From Diphasiastrum complanatum (taxonomy: Eukaryota > Streptophyta > Lycopodiopsida > Lycopodiales > Lycopodiaceae): a stretch of 64,000 bases of DNA. Made by a program: the position numbers and the translations under genes. The first letter of the stretch is position 1, and each line of letters starts with the position of its first letter. This document shows positions 1-11,760 of the stretch, piece by piece. Under the pieces are notes generated by a model. That model was not told where the DNA came from, made no database searches, and saw nothing but the letters and a program-made list of their open reading frames with translations. The DNA is taken from contig CM055109.1 of NCBI GenBank assembly GCA_029204225.1, positions 5,771,053 to 5,835,052 on the forward strand, given 5' to 3'.

Positions 1-158
1 ATGATCTCGGATATGAGATTAGGGGGTGCCATTAGGGTAGACCCTAAACCCCTGGCTATCAAAGCCTTAGATCATGCATAATTACCCTCTTATTAGTTCG
101 AGTCAACTGTCTTACAAAAGTAGGTCCGACCTCATCAAAAATCCCAATCATCTAGGAA

Positions 159-359
159 CATCATGATATAATTCACTTTAGAAAAATATTTACTCAACTA
201 ATTCCATTTCATTATCAATATGCAAAAAAAAAAAAAAAAACCTCATCATAATATAATTCACTTTAGAAAAAAAAATAACCTCATCATAATATAATTCACT
301 TTAGAAATATATTTATTTAACTAATTTCATGTCATTATCAACATGCAAAAAAAAAAAAA
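159..359. repeat. AT-rich imperfect tandem duplication
   Basis: A unit of about 80 bases, containing ATAATTCACTTTAGAAA and ending in a long A run, appears at about 159-241 and again at 281-358, with a shortened copy (242-280) between. No coding capacity is seen. The rest of 1-1082 is AT-rich sequence in which I recognise nothing else apart from the inverted repeats at 363-468. Confidence 0.75.
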
Positions 360-362
360 TTT

Positions 363-468
363 GCGTGGATAATCCACGCAGAAGATATTCACACGTGGAT
401 ATCTTTAACGTCCAGCCCGGTCCGGTGAACAAACTGAAATCTGTGTGAATAATCCACGTGTGGATTAT
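363..468. repeat. Cluster of short inverted repeats built on GTGGAT/ATCCAC
   Basis: 363-379 is GCGTGGAT-A-ATCCACGC, perfect 8-base arms around one base. 449-468 is ATAATCCAC-GT-GTGGATTAT, perfect 9-base arms. Between them (383-402) is GATATTCACACGTGGATATC, another near-palindrome with the same core. CACGTG-like cores recur in Copia LTRs of this window, so this may be a piece of old LTR. No function can be shown. Confidence 0.6.
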
Positions 469-1082
469 CCATTAGCATGGCACATGTCCATACCAAGTCT
501 TCTGGCTAAGTAGAATGTAAATAGTTAAAACTATTCATACTCTTTTTATAACTAAAAAAGAACTAATATGGACCAATTTCCTGTAAACTGATTAGTATGG
601 CACTCGCCTTGATATGGTAATATTAAGGCCTCGTCTATCGCTAAAACACTTTTTGTTTGGGAAGATTGGACTATGATTTAAAATGCTATTCAAAGTTGTT
701 AAGTAGTATAACTTCTTTTGGACATGAATAACAACTGACGGCTCAGCTATGACACCTGTCTTTCTCACTAAACTAACTTGTGTGGTTGTGTTTTGTGGGA
801 TGGTTGTAGGTATCAGCTGGACGTCTTGAAAGTGGTTATGTTTTATGGTGTTTTTTTAGTATTGTATTTCACTTTTCAGCTATATTTTACCTTGTTGGAT
901 TATGAATAAAGACTTCAAAAAGTTTTAGCCTTGCCTTGTCAAGAGGAACTAAGTGCAACTTTGTATCTCTCTCTCTTTGCATCTTGGTGGTGTAAATCTG
1001 ACTATTCCTTGGTTGGAATAGTACTGAAACCTTATCTTTTATCCAATTCATAAGCTAATAAAGGCCTATTTTTATGTTTTAG

Positions 1083-1380
1083 TCCACACGATGGTTTCAA
1101 GATGCTGTCTCTTTGGGTTATGGGGAGCCCCTTTCTCCACCTAACCATTTTGTTGAGACACTTATTTGTTGTATTAAAAAGACTGTTACAATGCATAATT
1201 TTATCATTAGCACTAATAGGGATAGTTGTTCATCTGCTGGATTTGAGAACCTGATTGATTTTCTTGAGACTATAGACTAGGTAAAGATATATCCTGAGTT
1301 TGTTAAGAAGAAAGATACTATGAGCTTAGTGAAAATTTTCTATAGTCGTCCGAATGATTTTGTCAAGAAATTTGAAGAAG
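1083..1380 (+). pseudogene. Exon-like coding stretch of unknown origin
   Basis: Reading from just after a possible splice acceptor (tttatgttttAG, 1081-1082) gives about 100 codons with a single TAG, at about 1276-1281 and directly followed by GTAAAG, a possible donor. The product begins STRWFQDAVSLGYGEP and includes a segment rich in K, F and E before it runs, apparently without a break, into Copia reverse transcriptase sequence near 1380. I do not recognise a family. It may be a host exon into which Copia inserted, a captured host fragment, or a chance open stretch. Confidence 0.3.
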
Positions 1381-2022
1381 ATCTGACAAAGGAAGCTAAG
1401 ATAATGCTATCTTCCAAATTCGACATGACCGATCTGGGTGAAGCTCATTACTGTCTAGGTATTTAAATCCAAAGAGACAGAAAATAGAAGTTGATCGATA
1501 TTTCTCAGCAATCATACATTCATAATATCTTAATTAGATATAATCTGATGAATTACAAATTAGTCTCTCACCAATGGATCCAGGAATCAAGATGTCGAAG
1601 GATCAGTGTCTCCAAACAATCGAAGAGAAGGAACAGATGTGTGAGTATCCTTATCATTCGATAATAGCATCTATTATGTACGTGATGATCTGTACCTTTT
1701 ACAGTCAGTTCCTCGAGTCAGTATATGACCAATCTTGGTATAACACATTGGAAGGCTCTTATTAGAGAGTCATGGGATAACTTTGAGCTACTAAAACTTT
1801 TGCATTTGTTATGGAGGAGTTGATAATGACAAACTCAATATTCTCAGTGGTTACTCAGATGCAAGTTGGCCAGGAGATGTAGACACTCATAAATCCACTT
1901 TTGGATTTACATTCTTCCTTAACAATGGTCCTATTTCATGGAATAGTTGCAAGAAAACTTCGATAGCTCTATCTTCCACTGAATCAGAGGATATTGCAGC
2001 CTCTCAAGCTACAAAGAAAATG
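1377..2022 (+). pseudogene. Copia RT C-terminus and RNase H remnant
   Basis: The translation shows the end of Copia reverse transcriptase (LSSKFDMTDLGEAHYCLGI), the connection segment (TPMDPGIKMSKDQC-like, then YPYHSIIASIMYVMICT), and RNase H (YSDASWPGDVDTHKST, GPISWNS, SLSSTES-type motif). Stops and frameshifts at about 1465, 1520-1560 and 1765-1840 break it. The connection segment closely resembles that of the Copia at 36763-37990, so the two probably belong to related families. The 5' half of the element is absent and no LTR is seen on the right, where a minus-strand Copia begins at about 2023. Confidence 0.85.
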
Positions 2023-3592
2023 TAAAAACCTCATAAAAACAAGATGGTACATCAAGTAATGAAAGATAAGCATAAGCGAGAATGCTGAAGTGGATACCAC
2101 CTGAAACTTGCCTCCCTTTACCATGAAAAATGAGCCATAAAGAATCAGTCATCCATCTTGCAGATCCCCTTGAATCCATGTGTTGAGGATACTCCTCCTC
2201 AAATCTTGACCCCATCACATCTTGATAGTCTTAAATAGATATACTGCATCTTGAGATGCCTTGATCTCGGCCCCTTCCAAGGTTGAATGTTGATCTTCAT
2301 AAAATATGGCATCTTTACTCTCAATCACTTTTGAAATAGAGAGTATAAAGGCTTTATAGGCCTCCTTGGTGGATAAGCATCAAACCATGATCCATGAGCT
2401 TGGATCATCCTTCCTCCTTGTTTCCAAGGGAATATGTGCAAAGCAAACACCTCCAAAGACACTAAGGTAATCAAACTTGAATAATACTTCATATGGTGTA
2501 TTTCTTCCAAGAGCTCCATCACTCCTCAAAGCTTTGTTGTTCAATGAGAATTCCATCTCAACATATGCTTTGAATAATAGGAAATAATCATGCACCATAA
2601 AGCTTGAAGAGAGAAGATATAAACATGTGCATCTTGTGTGATCATCCTCCTTTGAAAGCTTGGATTCATAAGCAACATCAAGAGATTTTGCACTCTCTCT
2701 TGGATCCAATTTGTAGATGTCTTTATATCTTGATCCATGAGCAAGGATCTCATCATCCTTTTTTATCACACAATTGTCAATATGAAAATTGATATCAAGG
2801 CCACCATCAAGTAATTGGCCAACACATAAGATTCTTTGTAAGCTTGGGAACAAAAAGAAGCTTTGAAGAGATAGAACTTTTGATGATGCAAAGTTCAAGG
2901 GAATAGTCGCTACTCCTTCAATTTTGCACTCTTGATCACTTGCAATATATATGGACTTCTTGATTTTTTCATTTGGCATAAAAGATGAAAAGGAATCCTT
3001 GGAGCTACACAAATGAGATATTGCTCCACTGTCAATATACCAAGAGTCATCTTTCTTGAAGGTGGAAGAGGAGAAGCTTGATGCCATAAAAGAGCCTTCT
3101 CCATCACTTGCAATAAAGTCTTCTTTCTCATGAGAGATGTTGGCTGCTTGAATTGGTTCTTCTTCTTGAATCAATTGGTGGCATAGTGGCCTTTCTTGCC
3201 ACAAAAGAAGCACTTAACATCTTTTTTCTTTTTCTTTGAAGTAGAATATTGAGAGGAATCATCATCCTCTTCATCTTGGTCTTTTGCTTTGTCCTTAGAG
3301 AAGTGTTGGTGTTGCTTTTTGCTCCTCTCTTTGTGCTTGGAAAATAAAACTTTTTCATCACCATTATGATTGAGTGACAATTTTTCCATCCTTAATAGCT
3401 TGTTCTCATGCCTTGATTCTTCAGCTATTAGCACTCCTTGCAAAGCCTCCAAGGTTGATAGCTCCTCCTTGATAGCATATGATTGCACAAGATTCTCATA
3501 TTTATCCTCCAAGCCATTGAGTATGACTTGAACTAGCTCACTTTGTTTGATGGAATCTCCAATACAAGCAAGCTCCCTATGAGTGTAGGACC
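2023..3592 (-). pseudogene. Copia gag-protease remnant with most of integrase deleted
   Basis: Read on the minus strand, 3590-3171 is the gag C-terminal half: LVQSYAIKEELSTLEAL, a lysine-rich region, and a zinc knuckle CFFCGKKGHYATN in which the last Cys is lost to a frameshift. Another frame (3213-2380) carries protease WYIDSGAISH and then jumps to the integrase C-terminal region (GRNTPYEVLFK, then RRKDDPSSW), so roughly 250 codons of integrase are missing. From 2380 to 2023 follows the linker before RT (FYEDQHSTLEGAEIKASQDA). The family is close to the Copia gag at 6650-7330. RT, RNase H and both LTRs are absent. Confidence 0.85.
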
Positions 3593-3661
3593 TTTAAATT
3601 AGAAGTTTTTTTTTTTGGCGTGTTTTGATGTAGGGAAGTGTCTTAAGGTATAGAAGACTCC

Positions 3662-3793
<132 letters not shown>

Positions 3794-4413
3794 CCACCAA
3801 CCAACCCGCAGTTAGTGAATCCCTTAGGGGATAGTTAGCTCCCCATAAGGGATAGCTAACTGCCCACCAAAAGACCATTAAGATTGTGTGGTAGAACATA
3901 GGATAAACCTGAAAAGGAATCGGTATCTAAATGAGTGAATTAATTCATTCATCCATGTTTTGAGCCCTAATTTGGCTAATCTTTTTATAAATTGAGCTTC
4001 AAAGAATGCAAGATACCAATTACACCATGTAGGTGAGCATGACAAACCCATCGGTATACCATGAATTTGTCTCTTTCAGAAAGACATTCCATTGGCACAG
4101 GAGATCTTTATCAATATTATGCCATCCTTCTGATTTTTTATTAGCCCAACACCATTTAAAAACTACCCTTTTCTGAACCCATTTAATCCTCAAGAGATCC
4201 TTTTCAGAATGTTAAAAGCATATGTAATGGCTTTACTCATACATTAGAGAAATTCTGAATCCAAAAAAGATCCTTTAAGGAATGCCACGTAGATTGACAA
4301 AGTTTATTAATGTAAATTACCAAAATAGATTCATTCTCTGCCCAAATTCTTTTTCATTTCTACCCGCACTATTTTCGATGCTTAACCATTCTATGTACAT
4401 TACCGTTTGTAGT

Positions 4414-4832
4414 TCATTGAAAATAGCATAACTTTTTAACCGTTGTTTTGATTGAGACAAAAATTATACCCTTGGGAAGCGCTCGACAAGAGCTTTCCAA
4501 CGGTATCTAGATGACTTATTTCCAAGCTACCGTTCAAAAGTTATGGCCAGTCAAGTTTTCAAAAAAACTCAAATATTGCTCTTGTGCGTGGATAGAGTCA
4601 AATAACGCTCTTGTGTGCGATTAGAGCACCCTCTCAATGAGAGGGTGCTCTATCCACACACAAGAGTGATATTTGACTTTTTTAAAAACTTTGACCGACC
4701 ATGACTTTTGAACGACATCTCAAAAGTAGGTCACATAGGAAACCATTGGAATGATCTCGTCGAGCGCTTTTTAACGGTATAATTTTTGTCTTAATCGAAA
4801 ATACGGTTAAAAAGTTATGCTATTTTTAATGA
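4414..4832. mobile_element. Foldback (MITE-like) element with arms of about 200 bp
   Basis: The two halves are inverted copies of each other. The ends read TCATTGAAAATAGCATAAC (4414-) and, on the other strand from 4832, TCATTAAAAATAGCATAAC. Similarity continues through AAGCGCTCGACAAGAG / AAGCGCTCGACGAGAT and CTCTTGTGCGTGGATAGAG / CTCTTGTGTGTGGATAGAG. The centre is a perfect palindrome GAGCACCCTCTC-AATG-AGAGGGTGCTC (about 4625-4651). It encodes no protein. A clear target duplication is not evident, so the superfamily cannot be assigned. It lies just downstream of the RT-like pseudogene on that gene's strand. Confidence 0.75.
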
Positions 4833-4938
4833 TAATTGCATATTATATTATGAATAACATGTCATGCTTGCAGGTTACCCCCGACGCCAAATTATAGCAT
4901 TATTAAGAAAACTTTTTTTTCAATTCTAATGAGCTACG

Positions 4939-6605
4939 TTATGTAGATTTCAAATTTGAGTGTTTTGATTGGTCCATGTGTAAGCAAAATTTGAGAAAAA
5001 ATATAAAAAGAATATTTACAAAGGTCTTTTTTGGATTTAGAACTCCTCTAATGATAGCTTTCAATCCCTTAGGACCGTCTAAGAGTATATTTTCATAGCA
5101 TTTAGAAATGTCTGCAACCCATATATTGGTAATCATTGATGACAGATTAAGATAGAAATCAATGGATGACTCACATTGCCAATATAAATTTGTATCCAGA
5201 TTTAGGATACTCTTGTAAGTTGTATGTGTTTGCCTTAAGGCCTGCCCCTTCCATAAGGACAACTAGTAAGTTTTTCCATTATATGTGTCAAACTTTCAGA
5301 AACTAAGTTCTGTTGATCATTAGGAAAGGGGCTAAAATCAATATTGTTTAGTCTATCCATGGCAAGCTTTCGTACAAATAATTTACACATGAAGCATGGA
5401 CTATGTTGTGCTTTGTCAATGCCAGTGATGTAGAGATATTTTGTGAGCCATTGTTTTTTATCTGTAGCAATTTTTATTTTAGATGTCGCGTCCTTGTTAC
5501 CATGTAGCCAATTTTGTTTTTTGATGTATTTTAGGACAATGTTTTTACAAAAAATAACATGTTTCTTTATAGTTTTCTCATCCAAGTGTTTGTGTGTAGG
5601 TAAGAGTTTCATCAGTTTAAACCAATCATCATAAAGTTCAGAAGGCTTTGTTGATATTAGTTTTTCTTTAAGTAATATGATTGAGACCTTTCTCTAGAAA
5701 TTTAAGTAGAATAGAGCTTTTAACAATGTTACAGTCTGTAGAAACAATATGTCCAAACTTTCTGAAATAAAATCCTTAAACCTATTGAAAGATAGGCACT
5801 CACATGAATGTAAGTTTTCTATATCAAAATCACAAAAGACATCAGAAAGGAAATACCAATTATTTTTGACACTCGGTAAGTAAGTCCAGCTGAACGCAAT
5901 ATCATTAAAATGTTTGTCTACAATATCAAATAGTCTGAATAAAATGTGAGCGTAAAACTGCTTCACATGGATAGCTTCAAAAACTCTATTGCGACAACAT
6001 AAATGTAAAAAAAGAGGTCCCTTATCACTATTAGTAGTCAGCTGAAGACGTCCGGTTGTCGAGATAGTGACTTCTCTTCTTTCTATCCTTTCCCCCTCGT
6101 GCACATTGATTAGTCTTGGTAAAAAATTAATCTCTTGATAGGTAGCTTGCTCTTTGCACTTCTACTTTGTCCTTCATTTTCTGTAAGCCTCTTTCTTGTC
6201 CCTAACCCTGAGATGACTGAGTTCAGGTTATTGAGATTGAAAGTGCCCGTCCTTTTGCTTGTGTTATGAAAAAATTTATCTTGGAGTGTGAAGAAGCTTG
6301 GTTGTTTCAAGAGGCGTTCTATCTCACAGATATTTTCAACATCTCCCAAGTGTGCTAGGAGTTTGGCAAAAGAATCCTTGGCAAGCTCAATGGAGAAATT
6401 GATCATAAATTGTCGGATAAAGAAAAAGATAAGATGTGCTTTGACCACATCTCTAGTAGGTTTATGTAGCCACATGAAGAAAGCATTCATTTGGTTTTGG
6501 AGGGATGCACCAGGAGAGAACTTGTCTAAGTTGTTCATCATATACCAAATGGCGTGGTCAAACCATATAATAGAGGAGTTATTTTTGCATTTATCACCAC
6601 ATCTA
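4939..6605 (-). pseudogene. Decayed reverse-transcriptase-like gene (not a standard LTR element)
   Basis: Several overlapping minus-strand open segments (6541-6110, 6104-5694, 5612-5235, 5262-4939) look like one protein of about 550 residues broken by frameshifts and stops. The N-terminal part has a Cys-rich CRCGDKCKNN and a stretch rich in hydrophobic residues. The middle has SPCFMCKLFVRKLAMDRLNN. The C-terminal part contains NIWVADISKCYENI, which fits reverse transcriptase motif A (catalytic Asp followed by I-S-K-C-Y). Motifs B and C (YxDD) are not found; the sequence ends at about 4939. It does not match Copia or Gypsy pol. It could be an RT-related cellular (rvt-type) gene or a non-LTR element; the family call is inference from one motif. 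It is flanked by Copia gag on the right. Confidence 0.4.
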
Positions 6606-6649
6606 CATTTGAAGAAGGGTCATTTCCAGTTCTAGATTCTAGCTTGGTG

Positions 6650-7330
6650 AAGGTTCATTATATTGAAGCCAGTCTCAAAGTGTCCTCTGATTCTGGCCCA
6701 TGTTTGCATAAAGAGGAGGAACTAGTCATCATGAGAGATGCCTCTCCATAACTTGCATGTGAGTCTTCTATGGTAAAATTGGCTTGATCTTCTTGAGTCT
6801 TCTTCTTGAAGATAGAAGAATGAGTTGAATCATCTTCTACTCCTCCTTTGCCTTTGTCCTTTGCTTTGTCCTTTGATTTGTCCTTGGTGAAGGCTTGAGA
6901 AAATTTGTTTTTGCTCCTCCCTCTTGACTTGTCACAACCACCATTCTTCCTTGAAACTGTGTTGATCTTCGACAACTTGTTCTTTTGCCTGCATTCTTTA
7001 GCAATAAGAATATCATGTAGAGCCTCCATAGATGGTAGCTCCTCCTTGATAGCATAAGTTTGGACAACATTTGCATACTCTTCTCTAAGTCCATTAAAGA
7101 CTACTTGAACAAGTTGACTGTTCTCTAGAATATCTCCTATGCATGCTATCTCTTTGTGAAGATCTTTAACTCTCATTACAAAACTTGAAGCACTTTCATC
7201 AACTCTGGAAACTAGAAAAGATCTTATTTCTAAGAGTAAGAAGTCTTGATGTGATCTTTGAGTCTTTGCTCACAACAAAAAATCAATCACTTTGAATTTG
7301 GATCTAGACTCTATCTTTTGATGAAGCACT
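6650..7330 (-). pseudogene. Copia gag fragment
   Basis: The minus-strand translation gives the gag core (VDESASSFVMRVKDLHKEIA, then LVQVVFNGLREEYANVVQTY and PSMEALHDILIAKECRQKNK) and a Lys/Ser-rich tail, matching the intact Copia gag at 25398 in order and spacing. No zinc knuckle is visible, and the frame ends about 6658 near the point where protease should begin. There the sequence switches to the RT-like pseudogene. Upstream codons (7230-7330) are broken by stops. 7331-7890 should be the gag start and leader of this copy; I see no intact ATG-gag there. Confidence 0.85.
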
Positions 7331-7890
7331 TACAATTTTTTATGTCAAATTTTACCATGAGTTTCAAATGAATGAAAAACACTTTAGAAACACACATTCA
7401 ACTCAAACACAACCCTTTGTGTGAAATGATATGACTGTGACAACATAATCTTGACTTATCCAATTCTATCTCAGATTGATTACAGTGATGAATCATGCAT
7501 GCAATATAATCAATTCAAAAAGTGTCCACTCGGGTTTCGGGTCTCTCCCTACCCTTCTTTAAGAGCTTATAGCTCCTATAGGATCATCAGGATGAATTGA
7601 ACCAATTGCAATGGAAAGAGAGTTCTTCTAGCTTTCCAACAAGCTATAATGTCAGTATCTTTGGATCTAGCACCAAGGAAATAGAGTCAAATGAAGTATT
7701 TTGGTTTTCACATGTGTAAAAAGTCAGAATTACATGCATCCTCTATTTTGGACTGAAAATATCAGTTCTAACCTCATTCACCAAAGAATTGTTCAAGAAT
7801 AGATAGCAAAACACTGCTAAACAGCTTCCTAGCTTGAATTGTCATAGAATTCTTCAAACACCTGATGTTAGTAGCATTCAAAGCATGGTA

Positions 7891-7904
7891 TGGCTCTGAT
7901 ACCA
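7891..7904 (-). other. Primer-binding site, initiator-Met tRNA type
   Basis: The minus strand reads TGGTATCAGAGCCA, complementary to the 3' end of plant initiator-Met tRNA. It directly follows an LTR ending ...TTTTCATCA, and the Copia gag lies downstream on the same strand. Confidence 0.9.
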
Positions 7905-8865
<961 letters not shown>

Positions 8866-8870
8866 AACAT

Positions 8871-9500
8871 AAGATAGAGATGTTCTACATTTTTAACAAT
8901 ATGATGCTTTCCCAAGACTTCATTCCTCATATTACATTGTGATAGCACTTTGAAATGAGGCCAAAGTGTGCTTAGATAAGCTAGAAAAATTCCAGGAGCT
9001 AAAAATAGCATGTTTTACATTGTTTTTGGATTTTGAGATGTTGACCCCATATTGGGGTGAATCCAATGACCTATTAGGCTAGATGTTAGGGTTAGGTTAT
9101 GATAATAACAGAGATGTCCTAAAATGTTCAGATCCAAGCTTGAATTGTATAAATCTATGATGGGATCTCCATCCAAATATGAAGAAAAATCGAGTTTTTC
9201 CACTTCTATCAACATTGTCTTTGGGTGGCAAGTTATAGCTATTGGATGTGAGTGATTTTATGCATTAACTACATGATTTGGAAGGTACTGAATTTGATTA
9301 CAGGTCTGAGAAGCTTGCTACACTTTGCTTTTATGTATTTGATCAAATCTGTGTGGCCATTGTGGAGTTAAATGTCAAATTAGCTAGAATTGATAACTAG
9401 TCTTGATTCTAGCTCATAGTATGGATCTAGATCTTTGATTTGTGCATCCTCCATCACTTTTAGGATTGATTGGGATTCATTTTACTATAAAATTTTGTCA
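8871..9500 (+). repeat. Copia 5' LTR (plus strand)
   Basis: The inner end is fixed by the primer site at 9501 (LTR ends ...AAAATTTTGTCA). The same sequence recurs at about 47240-47867, also followed by a primer site. The left end is not certain: similarity to the other copy starts near 8875. Recognisable shared blocks include CATTCCTC(A/G)TATTACATTGTG and AACATGTTTTACATTGTTTTTGG-like text. Confidence 0.65.
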
Positions 9501-10519
9501 TGGTATCAGAGCCTAATCAAAAGTGAGCTTTAGATTTAATTTTCTCAAGCTTAGATCCTAGATTTGAGTAGTATTGGCTTTGTCCTTGCTACTAGTTGTT
9601 AATTTAGTGATTGTACCTCCAAATATGGTTTTATTTGAGTGAGAATAGATCAAAGGGAGCTTGTTTTTCTGAGTTATAGAAACCGAGATTGAGCCATTTC
9701 CATTCAACCAAACCAAATTAGAAAGTTCTTATGAGTTGAATCTTGGAGTACATGTCTCCTAGTAGAGATTTCCATAAGGATTTGAATGTCGCCACTCTTT
9801 TGGATTTTTCAGTAGGTCATTCTTAGTCTTCTTAAGGTCCTAAAATACACCTTTTAGGTTTAGATCAAGTGTTTTGATGTTTTCTTCATCAAAAAATACA
9901 AAACTAGTGAAAATTGTGTTTCATTTTGGCTGGTTTTTGGATAGTTTTGTGATTGAATATGTCAATATGATTCAACTTAAATTTAGAAGGCTTTATTTTT
10001 GAGACATTTGTGTGCTATAAAGTGCTTTTTGTTCAATATAGGTGGATTCACCCTTCTTGTGAAGTTGAGATCAAGGAGGAGACTAGTTTTGATCAAATCT
10101 ATAGTAAATTGAGCTAGGTTTGGATCTTGAAGATTGATAAGCCCAAGATCATCTTAGATCTTGTTGAGAAATCAGAGGTGATTTATCTCAAGTCCCAAAG
10201 AGAGTGGGAAGGCTTGTTGTGATCAAATCTTATACAATCTATCTTGTTTCATTGAATCTATCTCCCTATCATTGAAGATGGCATCCATAAGTGCCTATCT
10301 TTTGGATTCTAGTGATAGATTGAACTCTTAGAAATATTCAATTTGGAAGTTAAGAATGGAATCCATCCTTATCATGCAAGATTTCATGGATATTGTGAAT
10401 GGAGAGGAAGATGAGCCAATCCATCCACAAGAAGCAACTAAATACAAGAGAAGGTGCAAGATTGCACTCCATTGTATTAAAATGAATGTTGAAAATGATT
10501 TGCTCAAATAAATAGTATT
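9501..10519 (+). mobile_element. Copia primer site, leader and gag N-terminus (truncated by a nested Copia)
   Basis: 9501-9513 is TGGTATCAGAGCC, the Met-tRNA primer site. A leader of about 765 bases follows. The gag ATG is at 10278 (MASISAYLLDSSDRLNS), then a TAG, then YSIWKLRMESILIMQDFMDI and CKIALHCIKMNVENDLLK. This is collinear with residues 1-77 of the intact Copia gag, so the ATG choice is well supported. The frame stops at 10519, where the LTR of a minus-strand Copia (10520-) begins, so that element inserted into this gag. The remainder is not found in the window. Confidence 0.85.
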
Positions 10520-11169
10520 TGTGAAAGATTTCAGATCCTTAAGATCCAATCTACTTGAATGATCTTTGGTTAGAAAGAGAAATACACTACCAATTTCACC
10601 AATGTAGAAAAATCAGCATCTACGCACAATTTGAGATGCAAACACTGATAGAACTTGATCAATCTTGAATGAAATGATTATGTACTATTGCTGTCCGAAC
10701 AAAACCATAAAGCTACTGTATTTCACACGTGTGGATCCAAAAATAGCAAATATAGATCATTCTACACATAGAATTGCAAGCAATCACCAAGATAGTGCAC
10801 CAATGGATAGTAGAACCCAAGAGAACCATGTATAAGCATGAAATGAGATAGAGAAGAGAGAAGATGACTCTCTCCACGAGTTACATCCTTTTATAACAGG
10901 TCCAAACCCTATTTGGCCACTTGGCTTTCCCACCAAAATGCTAACCCTACCAATTTTGGGTCTAGATTCAATGTACCCAACTTATTCAAATTGAATCTAC
11001 TCAAACTCGCATTCTATCTTTCCCACACTTTCAAAAAGTGTTTATTCAAATGAAATTTAGACTAATGAACTTTGAAAAGTCAACCTCTAAGTCTAAAACA
11101 GGTTTTGGCCTCAATATGCCAAATATGGAAATATTGCAAAATATGATGAAACCAGTTGACTCTTTCACA
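10520..11169 (-). repeat. 3' LTR of a minus-strand Copia related to the young element
   Basis: On the minus strand it starts TGTGAAAGAGTCAACTGG right after the polypurine tract GAAGAGGGAG (11170-11179) and ends ...GATCTGAAATCTTTCACA at 10520. Length is 650 bp, against 655 bp in the intact Copia at 23571-30001, whose LTR starts TGTGAAAATTGTC and ends ATCTGTATTTTTCACA. Both also share a GAGAGAGTCATCTTC block. TATTTCACACGTGTGG with a CACGTG core lies at about 10719-10734. The base pattern marks an old member of the same family. Confidence 0.85.
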
Positions 11170-11760
11170 CTCCCTCTTCAACTAGTTTTAGCATAGACTT
11201 TGATAATACTCCAAGTGAAGTCCTATGCTTCATGAACAAGTCTTTTCCCAATGCTTTGATGAAGATATCAACTACACATTCACTTGAAGACACATGTTGA
11301 AGCTCCACCTCCTTTGCAATGACTCACTCCCTCACAAAATGATATTGTATCTCAATATGCTTGCTTCTAGCATGAAAGATAGGATTGGATGCCATTATTT
11401 GGGCTGATTGATTGTCAAAAAAGATGATTGGGCTCTCTTAAAAATCCAACAAGTGAAGATCCTTGATCATCCTCTTGATCCATACCATCTCCTTTGTGCA
11501 ATGTGTAAGAGCTTTGTACTCGGCCTCACTAGATGACAATGAGATAGTGGCTTGTTTCTTTGACATCCATGATATAGCTCCATCACCTATGAAAATACAA
11601 TAAGCACTAATGGATTTCCTATCCATTACATCTCCATCATAGTCCGAATCTGAAAATCCAAAAAGATTAGGTGATGATCCCTCATACAATATGCCAAAAT
11701 CTTCAGTTCCAATGATGTACCTCAAAACTCGCTTTCCTAGCTTCTAATGCTCCTAGCATA
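11170..11760 (-). pseudogene. Copia RNase H and pol C-terminus
   Basis: The minus strand, starting near 11760, reads H-stop-KLGKRVLRYIIGTEDFGI (TAG where the intact element has Trp), FGFSDSDYDGDVMDRKS, GAISWMSKKQATISLSSSEAE and YKALTHCTKEMVWIKRM, then HARSKHIEI and VVDIFIKALGKDLFMKH. It ends LVEEGV-stop overlapping the LTR start, exactly like the intact Copia. The main frame is open at 11725-11438; beyond it at least one stop interrupts. It belongs with the LTR at 10520-11169 and with the fusion ORF upstream. Confidence 0.85.
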
